DNA from: Bacillota bacterium
GTDB taxonomy: Bacteria > Bacillota > Sulfobacillia > Symbiobacteriales > Symbiobacteriaceae
Assembly: GCA_028287415.1 (NCBI GenBank)
Contig: JAQBPS010000681.1
Coordinates: 1-11,788 of the forward strand
Direction: 5' to 3'
DNA length: 11,788 nucleotides
In this document: positions 1 through 5,923 of the stretch, piece by piece
Numbering within the stretch: position 1 is the stretch's first letter
How the letters are laid out: each line of letters opens with the position of its first letter
Notes under the pieces: model-generated
Told to the model about the DNA's origin: nothing
Databases searched by the model: none
Seen by the model: the letters and a program-made list of their open reading frames with translations, nothing else
Translations under genes and position numbers: made by a program

Positions 1-361
1 GGCGGCCGATGAAGTCCATCAACTCGCCGATCCCCGCACGGGCATAATCCTCCCCGACCACCACCACCCGCAGATGGTGCAGCGTCAGCCGGCGGGGGGA
101 GGCCAGCGCAATCTCCCGCATGGCGTCGGCGATGTTCTGCGCCTCCCGCGCCACGACCCAGTCCGGGTCGCCACCCGCTTTCGACGCACCGGTGCCCCCG
201 CCCATGGAGCGTGCGATGTAGAGTGTAAGCCGCACAGGGGCGCTCTCACCCTGATCGACGCCCATCCCGAGTGACACGCCGATATCGTTCAGTTCCACGC
301 GGCTCCAGCACCCGGTCAGCATCAATAGCATCAGGATGCATAGACTTGCGCGCCTAAGCAT
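1..361 (-). CDS. gerC: Ger(x)C family spore germination lipoprotein (5' part, cut by window edge)
   Basis: This is the C subunit of a GerA-type germinant receptor, a lipoprotein on the outer face of the inner spore membrane that works with the A and B subunits in nutrient-triggered germination. Only the first 120 codons lie in the window. A short signal peptide (residues 1-17, LCILMLLMLTG) ends in a clear lipobox, LTG-C18, followed by WSRVELNDIGV, the hallmark start of mature GerC proteins; a segment near residues 91-104 (RLTLHHLRVVVVGE) also fits the family. The ATG at 361 has a strong SD (GGAAGGAG, about 7 nt away) inside the end of gerB and overlaps the gerB stop by 8 bp, so translation is probably coupled. 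The symbol is at family level: these operons are multi-copy and the paralogue cannot be assigned. Confidence 0.93.
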   Translation of the reverse strand, partial: MLRRASLCILMLLMLTGCWSRVELNDIGVSLGMGVDQGESAPVRLTLYIARSMGGGTGASKAGGDPDWVVAREAQNIADAMREIALASPRRLTLHHLRVVVVGEDYARAGIGELMDFIGR

Positions 362-1463
362 GAGGGCTCTCCTTCCGTTGTGAGGCCGAGCGCAACAGCG
401 AGGCAATCAGCAACACCAGCGGTATCCCGACCTCGATCGCTATGGTGGTCAGGACGTAAACCGGGCTGGTCGTCAAATGGAAGGCGTCCAGCGTCCCCTT
501 GAACATCTCCGTAATCAGCACGCCGACAACAGCCATGACGACGGCGGGCCACCGGTGGGTGCCCAGGCCGAACGCGTGGCTGATCGCCTCAGCGGACGCA
601 TACTGGCACATGGAGAGCTTGATGAACATGCCGGAGAGCCAGACCATGATCAGCACCACCTCGATCCGCTCGATGAAGCGGGCCACCGATATCTGCTGAA
701 TCACCATATAGACCGGGAAGACGAAGCGACCGGGCAGGTCGGGGCCGAAAACCAGCGTGCCCAACGCCACCAGGAGCGTCAGCAGGAAGGTCGCCATGCC
801 CAGGCCGACGAGGAACCACCGATAGGCCAAACGCCGGTTCTTCAGGTACTGCACGAACGTGAGTGCGATCATCGACTCGCCGAACCATGGCACGACGAGC
901 CACGTTGCATCATACACCGCGGGCATCCCTCGCCACAGGAACGGCTCCACCTGAGTGGCTCTGATCTCCGGGTACACCAGCATCGGGAGGGCCAGCACGG
1001 CGACAGTGATCGCGACCAGCGCCTGAAAGGCGACCCGGGCGGTCACCTCGATCCCCTCCCAAACGCCGTAGAGGACGACGATCGCCATCAGCGCGGCGAT
1101 CACCCAGTTAGGCGTTCCGGGCAATAGCATGATCTGGACGAAATCAACAATCTGCCGCAGCGACAGCGCGTAGATCCAGATGAAGAAGCCCGCGTAAAGG
1201 AGGCCGACAGCGCCCCCCAGCCACTTGCCCATCAGGTAGCGAGCGCTCTGTGCTGCCGACATACGGGGGTTGCGCAGTGCGACATAGACCGCAAACAGCC
1301 CGATCAGACCCCCGGCGGCCGCACCCAGCACGACGGCAACCCAGGCGCTCTGCCCGGCGAGTTTGAACAACGCCGACGGTAGCAGCAGAATGGCGGCCGT
1401 GTACGAAAAGATGCACATCATGCAGGCAAAGAGGCCGCCGCTCATCTGGATGTGTCGCGACAA
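354..1463 (-). CDS. gerB: Spore germination protein GerB family (integral membrane B subunit)
   Basis: This is the B subunit of the germinant receptor, an APC-superfamily-like membrane protein thought to form the ligand-sensing part of the complex. The protein is 369 aa, the usual family length, and almost entirely hydrophobic with about ten membrane segments (roughly residues 11-33, 40-62, 82-108, 120-135, 145-163, 187-206, 215-240, 265-285, 306-320 and 332-358). Family-typical stretches include GVWEGIEVTARV (133-144) and the segment around 257-289 with RFIERIE, an aromatic W275 and FIK. I chose the TTG at 1463 because AAGGGAGG sits 8 nt upstream, right at the gerA stop. The open frame extends further upstream, but only inside gerA and without family-like sequence. 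It lies 14 bp after gerA and overlaps gerC. Confidence 0.93.
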   Translation of the reverse strand: MSRHIQMSGGLFACMMCIFSYTAAILLLPSALFKLAGQSAWVAVVLGAAAGGLIGLFAVYVALRNPRMSAAQSARYLMGKWLGGAVGLLYAGFFIWIYALSLRQIVDFVQIMLLPGTPNWVIAALMAIVVLYGVWEGIEVTARVAFQALVAITVAVLALPMLVYPEIRATQVEPFLWRGMPAVYDATWLVVPWFGESMIALTFVQYLKNRRLAYRWFLVGLGMATFLLTLLVALGTLVFGPDLPGRFVFPVYMVIQQISVARFIERIEVVLIMVWLSGMFIKLSMCQYASAEAISHAFGLGTHRWPAVVMAVVGVLITEMFKGTLDAFHLTTSPVYVLTTIAIEVGIPLVLLIASLLRSASQRKESPHA

Positions 1464-1477
1464 TACGCCTGCCTCCC

Positions 1478-3127
1478 TTACTGCTCGTCGGGTGGTGCCG
1501 GCTTGTTCCGCTCCGGTTCCTGGCGTTTGCGGTTCATAACCGGCATGAATTTCGGTCGGTTGACCAGCGCCCACCAGGGCACCCGGATGAACAAGTCTTT
1601 GAAGTCTGTAGGGGTAGCCGGCATCGTCGGCGCCATGTAGGGCACCCCGAAGGAGCGCAGGCTCGCCAGATGGATGGAGATGGCGATCAGCCCCAGCGTG
1701 ATGCCGTAGAAACCGAAGGAGCCGGCGAGGATGATCATGGGAAAGCGCAGGAGCCGGAGCGCAAGGGCAAGGGGGAACATGGGAATGACAAATGACGCGA
1801 TGCCGGTCACGGCGACGACGATGACCAGAATCGGCGACACGAGGCCCGCCTGTACCGCCGCTTCGCCGATCACCAGCGCACCCACGATCGAGACGGCCTG
1901 GCCGACGGGTTTGGGCAGGCGTACGCCTGCCTCCCGCAAAGCCTCAAAGGCGATCTCCATCATTAGCGCCTCCACCATGGCCGGGAAGGGCACACCCTCG
2001 CGGGCCGACATGATGCTCAGGAGCAACTGGGTGGGGAGCATCTCCTGGTGATAGGTCGTGACGGCGATGAAGCTGGCCGGTCCCAGCAGGGCAACCACCA
2101 GGAACAGATAACGCAGCATCCGGGTGAACGAGGCCATGGGCCACTTCTGGTAGTAATCCTCAGAGGCCTGCATGCCCGAAGTAAAGGTGGTCGGCACGAC
2201 CAGCGCATGCGGCGTCCCGTCGGTGATGATCGCGACTCGGCCCTCGAGCAGCTCGCCGGCCACGACATCGGGCCGCTCGGTCGACTTGACCAGTGGGAAC
2301 GGGGAGCCGGGGGCGTCCTCGATCAGCTCTTCGATGTAGCCGCTTTCGATCACGCCGTCGATGTTGATGCGCTTCAGGCGCCTGCGGACCTCATCGACCA
2401 TTTCGGGCCAGGCGACGCCAGCCAGGTAGACCATCGTTACGGGCGTGTTCGACCGCTTGCCGATGGTGAACGACTCCACGCGCAGCCGCGGATCATGGAG
2501 GCGCCGGCGCACGAGGGCGATGTTGACGGCCCCAGTCTCCACGAAGCCCTCTTTGGGCCCGCGGACGACCGGCTCGGCCGCCGGCTCTTCCGGTGTGCGG
2601 TGCTCGAAGCCGGTGGCCGGCATGCGGAAGGCCACCTGCAACCCCTTGGCCATCAGCACGACATCACCGGTCAGGAGCTTGGTGGTGACGTCGCTCAGAT
2701 TCTTCACGGGGGTGACATCCGCGCCGGTGATGCTGCGTTCTTTCAGGTACTGCTCCAGCGGTTCGGCCCCGGTGGGAAACTGCTCATCCCGCAGGCGGAC
2801 CATCATGCTGTCCAGCATTGCCGTGACCTCGGTCCGCTTGGCCATGTTGTCGGTGAAGAGAAGCATGGCGGGCAGTTTACCCGTGCCGAGGGTGAACTCT
2901 CGCATGACCACGTCGGGGGCGGCGCCGAGCATCAGCTGTAGGACTGCCCAATTCTGCGCGGGCTCCGGGCTGATCGGCAGCGATTTCGCTTCGTCGATGA
3001 AGTGGAGGGCGGCCTGCTCGCGCTTGCGGCTGTTCTCCTCCGCCCCCGCCAGCACGCCGCCCAGAAGAGTGGCCCGTGGGTCCCGCCACCAGCGCAAGTA
3101 ATCCCGCACGGGCTGAAGCGACTTCAC
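1478..3127 (-). CDS. gerA: Spore germination protein GerA family (A subunit)
   Basis: This is the A subunit of the GerA-type germinant receptor in the spore inner membrane. It is 549 aa. A long hydrophilic N-terminal region (about 1-330) is followed by a hydrophobic core with about five membrane segments (roughly 337-357, 380-400, 408-430, 432-455, 464-488) and a charged C-terminal tail ending in a Pro/Glu/Lys-rich stretch. Diagnostic stretches are GPKEGFVET (190-198), the segment starting ELLEGRVAIITDGTP (292-306) followed by VPTTF, and EDYYQKWP (323-330). The start is GTG at 3127, with AAGGGGGG 6 nt upstream. It is the first gene of the operon (gerA-gerB-gerC, the canonical order). Such operons are normally read in the forespore by sigma-G; I could not find a convincing sigma-G promoter in the 70 bp upstream. 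Confidence 0.96.
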   Translation of the reverse strand: MKSLQPVRDYLRWWRDPRATLLGGVLAGAEENSRKREQAALHFIDEAKSLPISPEPAQNWAVLQLMLGAAPDVVMREFTLGTGKLPAMLLFTDNMAKRTEVTAMLDSMMVRLRDEQFPTGAEPLEQYLKERSITGADVTPVKNLSDVTTKLLTGDVVLMAKGLQVAFRMPATGFEHRTPEEPAAEPVVRGPKEGFVETGAVNIALVRRRLHDPRLRVESFTIGKRSNTPVTMVYLAGVAWPEMVDEVRRRLKRINIDGVIESGYIEELIEDAPGSPFPLVKSTERPDVVAGELLEGRVAIITDGTPHALVVPTTFTSGMQASEDYYQKWPMASFTRMLRYLFLVVALLGPASFIAVTTYHQEMLPTQLLLSIMSAREGVPFPAMVEALMMEIAFEALREAGVRLPKPVGQAVSIVGALVIGEAAVQAGLVSPILVIVVAVTGIASFVIPMFPLALALRLLRFPMIILAGSFGFYGITLGLIAISIHLASLRSFGVPYMAPTMPATPTDFKDLFIRVPWWALVNRPKFMPVMNRKRQEPERNKPAPPDEQ

Positions 3128-3199
3128 GTGTGGCCCCCCTTGTGGCGCGCGTATCTAGTGGTAGCATTGCCGTCGGCATAGTGCGCGATACGTACAAAG

Positions 3200-3231
3200 G
3201 GACCAGGTCGGCTGTACTGCCGACCTGGTCC
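3200..3231 (-). terminator. Perfect 13-bp hairpin, probable terminator of the CLC unit
   Basis: Arms 3200-3212 (GGACCAGGTCGGC) and 3219-3231 are exact reverse complements around the loop TGTACT. In the minus direction the stem is followed by a short T-containing stretch (CTTTGTA); in the plus direction no T-run follows. It lies about 210 bp beyond the stop of the CLC gene and about 70 bp upstream of gerA, where a terminator is needed to keep CLC transcripts out of the germination operon. The poor U-tract leaves room for another role, such as an operator. Confidence 0.6.
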
Positions 3232-3285
3232 TGATGTGGGCAACCGGTTTGTGCGCTGAGAAGTAGCTCATGAATAAATCATTTT

Positions 3286-3400
3286 ATGGCCACGGATTTC
3301 ACGGCTTACACGGATTCGCACATAAATCTATAAAAACATGTTCACCTGGTCATCTGTGTTTGTGTCCCAAATCGGTGGAATCCGTGTAATCCGTGGCCAT
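3286..3400. repeat. Imperfect palindromic element with three 9-bp units per arm
   Basis: The left arm begins ATGGCCACGGATT at 3286, and the reverse complement of the right arm (ending at 3400) begins with the same 13 bases. Each arm continues as three tandem 9-mers: CACGGATTT, CACGGCTTA, CACGGATTC at 3291-3317, and on the other strand CACGGATTA, CACGGATTC, CACCGATTT at 3395-3369. The interior (3318-3368) is A+T-richer than the surroundings and contains CATCTGTGTTTGTG, a related motif. The element lies between the CLC stop and the terminator-like hairpin, so it would fold in the CLC 3' untranslated RNA. From memory, sequences of the ATCCGTG-TAATCCGTGG type occur as dispersed non-coding repeats in unrelated bacteria; that needs a search. 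I see no gene in the 3128-3441 gap. Confidence 0.75.
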
Positions 3401-3441
3401 ATAAAGTGCCCGCGCGCTACATCGCCCGCCCACTCCACTCC

Positions 3442-5265
3442 CTACCGCTCAAGAAACGCCTCCTGCAACGGCTCAGTCTCCCGGTTCTCAGTCGGGTACG
3501 ACCGCACAATGTCACTGCGGCTGATAATACCCACGAGCTGGCCCGGATTGTCCGGGTCGACCACCGGCAGGCGCCCGATCCGGTGCCGGGCCATCAGCAG
3601 GGCCGCATCAGCCATACTCTGCTCCGGGGTCACGACCACCAGGTGCGGGGCCATCGCCGCCGAAACAGGGGTCTCGAGCCGCTCCGCCAGCGGGACCTCA
3701 CGCACGTCCCGCAGGGTGAGCATGCCCGCGAGCAGCCCGTCCGGGTCCAGGACCGGATAGCCGCCGTGCCGGTGCTGCTGCATGCGCTCAATCACCGTCT
3801 TGAGCTGCATGTCGGTGCGCACCGTGTGGACGGCCCGGCTCATGACATCGCCGACACGGATGCCCCGCAGGTCCTGCACCTGCCAGGGCAGCAGGACACC
3901 GTGCTCCGGCAGGTGCAGCGTGTCGATCGAATACGGGCTGAGCCGCTGGCTGAAGACCGCGGCCACGCCGCAGGCCAGCATGGCCGGCATGGCGACCCGG
4001 TAATCCCGCGTGACCTCGAAAATCAGGGTCATCGCGGTCAGCGGCGCATGTGCGGCGCCTGCGATCATCGCCGCCATACCAACAACCGCGTAGGCGCCCG
4101 GCTGGGTGACGAGGCCGGGAAAGAGCGCGTGGGCCAGCAGACCGAAGGCGCCGCCGGCCATGGAGCCGAGGAAGAGGGCGGGCGTGAACACCCCGCCCGG
4201 CCAGCCGCTGCCGCTCGTCAAGCCAATCGTGACAAGCTTCGCGACGAGCAGGAACACCAGCAGCCCCAGGGAGAGCTTGCCCACCAGTGCGTCCGAAATC
4301 GTCTCATAGCCGCCGCCCAGTGTGCGGGGCAGCAGAATCGCGACGACACCGAACAGCACCCCGCCGAGGGCAGGTTTGAGCCAGCTGGGGATGAACGTGA
4401 CTGCCTTGCCCGCGTGCTCCGCACCGTAAATCACCCCGATGTAAAGCCGGGCGAGCGGGGCGATCAACAGGCCCAACACCAGGTAAATGGCAATCTCCCA
4501 CGGGCTGTGCATCTGATATGCAGGGATCGGGAACGCCGGGGCGCCGACCAGCAGCTGCGAGGTCTGCGACGCCGCCACGCAGGCGAGTGCTACCAGCGCA
4601 AAGGAGCGGGAGGAGAACTGGATCAGCACGATCTCCATGGCGAAGAACGCCCCGGTGATGGGGGCATGAAACGCCGTGGCGACCGCCGCACCGGCCCCGG
4701 CCGCGATCAGCGTATTCAGCCAGTCCGGCGGCAGGCGGAGCAACTGGCCCAGGGCAGAGCCCACGCCGCCGCCCAACAGCACCACCGGCCCCTCCCGCCC
4801 CAGCGAGCCGCCGGCGCCCAGCGTCAGAATGGCGGCGATGCTCTTCAGCAGCGTGCTGACCGGTCGCAGCCGCCCGTCACGCTTGAGCATGGAGATGATC
4901 ACCAGCGGCACCGAGTGGGGCCGATCAGCTTGCGGGACAAGCAGCTTGACGCCGGCTACGAGCAGCCCCACAACCAGGGGGAACACGAGAAACGCCGCCC
5001 ACCCGGGCAGCGCATGTCTGGTCAGGAAAGCCGGAAAGTCGCGGTACCCCGATTGAAAAAGCCGATCAACGATGGCTTCAAAGACCCTTACGGCAAAGGC
5101 GCTGAGGATGCCGACCACGGTCACCAGGGTGACCAGCCCGACCGAGGCAAAACCCGTGCGGCGGACCACGACCTGCAGCTGGCGCAGATGGGTGCGGAAC
5201 GGCACCCCACTCGTATCGAACACAGGCTTGCTCAATCCCCTTTCTGAATCAGCTTGTTTTATCAT
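3442..5265 (-). CDS. CLC-family chloride channel/transporter with C-terminal CBS pair
   Basis: This is an inner-membrane anion channel or anion/proton exchanger of the CLC family, 607 aa. The membrane core spans about residues 38-440 and carries GSLGREGP (153-160, with the external gating Glu E158), GGVFTP (357-362) and the anion-coordinating Tyr Y445 in LSPYSID. The first selectivity stretch reads HSVP (117-120) where many members have GSGIP or GHGVP. At the inner proton-glutamate position, where exchangers such as E. coli ClcA read EE, this protein reads E211-I212. Two CBS domains follow (about 470-522 and 533-590; the second ends VGIISRSDIVRSY), probably binding adenine nucleotides in the cytoplasm. 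The ATG at 5265 starts 9 bp after the regulator's stop with a weak SD. A GTG at 5223, behind AAAGGGG (about 13 nt away), is an alternative start. Confidence 0.92.
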   Translation of the reverse strand: MIKQADSERGLSKPVFDTSGVPFRTHLRQLQVVVRRTGFASVGLVTLVTVVGILSAFAVRVFEAIVDRLFQSGYRDFPAFLTRHALPGWAAFLVFPLVVGLLVAGVKLLVPQADRPHSVPLVIISMLKRDGRLRPVSTLLKSIAAILTLGAGGSLGREGPVVLLGGGVGSALGQLLRLPPDWLNTLIAAGAGAAVATAFHAPITGAFFAMEIVLIQFSSRSFALVALACVAASQTSQLLVGAPAFPIPAYQMHSPWEIAIYLVLGLLIAPLARLYIGVIYGAEHAGKAVTFIPSWLKPALGGVLFGVVAILLPRTLGGGYETISDALVGKLSLGLLVFLLVAKLVTIGLTSGSGWPGGVFTPALFLGSMAGGAFGLLAHALFPGLVTQPGAYAVVGMAAMIAGAAHAPLTAMTLIFEVTRDYRVAMPAMLACGVAAVFSQRLSPYSIDTLHLPEHGVLLPWQVQDLRGIRVGDVMSRAVHTVRTDMQLKTVIERMQQHRHGGYPVLDPDGLLAGMLTLRDVREVPLAERLETPVSAAMAPHLVVVTPEQSMADAALLMARHRIGRLPVVDPDNPGQLVGIISRSDIVRSYPTENRETEPLQEAFLER

Positions 5266-5274
5266 ACACCCGCA

Positions 5275-5811
5275 TCAGCCAATTTCGGCATTGTGATATT
5301 CCGCCCACGCCCGGGCCAGGGCGGCCAACTCCGCCCGCAGATCCGCCGGTGCGGCCACCCGGATGCCCGTGCCCAGCGTCAGCAAGTAACGCGGCAGATG
5401 GCCCAGGGCTCCCCCTCCAGCCGCACGGGCGCGCACTCCCCGGTCCGGACCTGTCTGGAGGTCACGTTTCTGCTCCGCCGTCAGGTTCCGTCCGACCTTA
5501 GCCAGCGCCTTGCCGAGGGCCTCGCTCAACGGGTGGCCCGCCGCCCGCGCAAACAGGGCCGCCTGCGAAAGCGCCGCCAGCTCATCAGGCTCAAAGATCA
5601 GCGGTGCGCCCCGGAACGAGTCCGGCAGGCTGTAACCGCCCTCGTGCCCGCTATCTGCCAGCACCGGCACCCCGCTCGCACACAGGTCATCAATATAGCG
5701 GTAAACCGTGCGGACGCTGATCTCCAGTTCAGCTGCGAGCTGGTGCGCTGTCATCCGCCGGCGTGAACGCAGCAGCCAGAGCACAGCCAACATGTTGCCG
5801 GCCTTGGCCAT
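5275..5811 (-). CDS. YafY-like HTH transcriptional regulator lacking the WYL core
   Basis: The N-terminal 65 residues form a DeoR/HTH_11-type winged helix typical of YafY/WYL-domain regulators: MTAHQLAAELEISVRTVYRYI (20-40) with the recognition helix at about 32-41, then a wing ending GGYSLP. A helical linker (74-118) follows. The C-terminal part from about 140 (RYLLTLGTGIRVAAPADL) matches the very end of the usual C-terminal WCX region. Such regulators are about 300 aa; this one is 178 aa, and the ligand-sensing WYL domain that should lie between about 118 and 138 is missing, with only a short Gly/Ala/Arg-rich joint left. The frame is intact. The ATG at 5811 has GAGGAGGGG 6 nt upstream. It is divergent from the nucleotidase gene and 9 bp upstream of the CLC gene, so it may control either. 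It could be a functional short regulator or a decaying gene. Confidence 0.8.
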   Translation of the reverse strand: MAKAGNMLAVLWLLRSRRRMTAHQLAAELEISVRTVYRYIDDLCASGVPVLADSGHEGGYSLPDSFRGAPLIFEPDELAALSQAALFARAAGHPLSEALGKALAKVGRNLTAEQKRDLQTGPDRGVRARAAGGGALGHLPRYLLTLGTGIRVAAPADLRAELAALARAWAEYHNAEIG

Positions 5812-5923
5812 CCCGATCCCCTCCTCGTGCTCATGTAAACTTTCAAATACCAGACAGGAACAACCTTCTGCTAGTCGTATCCTTTAGGGGCTCTAATTTA
5901 TGACTGCTCAGGAGGGTACTGTT
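5812..5923. promoter_or_regulatory. Divergent intergenic region between regulator and nucleotidase
   Basis: This 112-bp gap must hold the promoters of the minus-strand regulator-CLC unit and the plus-strand nucleotidase, because both flanking genes start here. It is more A+T-rich than the genes. Possible -10 boxes are TATCCT (5878-5883, plus) and TGGTATTTG (5852-5844, minus, extended type), but neither has a good -35 partner, so I do not call exact sites. The SD of the nucleotidase (GGAGGG, 5911-5916) and of the regulator (GAGGAGGGG, 5826-5818) are clear. An operator for the adjacent HTH regulator would be expected here; I see no strong palindrome. Confidence 0.4.

Noticed and set aside
2048..2941. 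297-codon plus-strand frame opposite gerA
   Set aside because: It is a low-complexity shadow of gerA with no SD and no family features.
3128..3199. Sigma-G promoter for the gerA operon
   Set aside because: One is expected from the biology, but no pair of -35/-10 boxes with suitable spacing is convincing by eye.
3291..3395. CRISPR-like array in the 9-bp repeats
   Set aside because: The units are far too short, are tandem without spacers, and lie in inverted orientation in the two arms.
3406..5247. 613-codon open frame on the plus strand opposite the CLC gene
   Set aside because: Its translation is a His/Arg/Gln-rich shadow of the CLC gene without domains, and the CLC reading has all family motifs.
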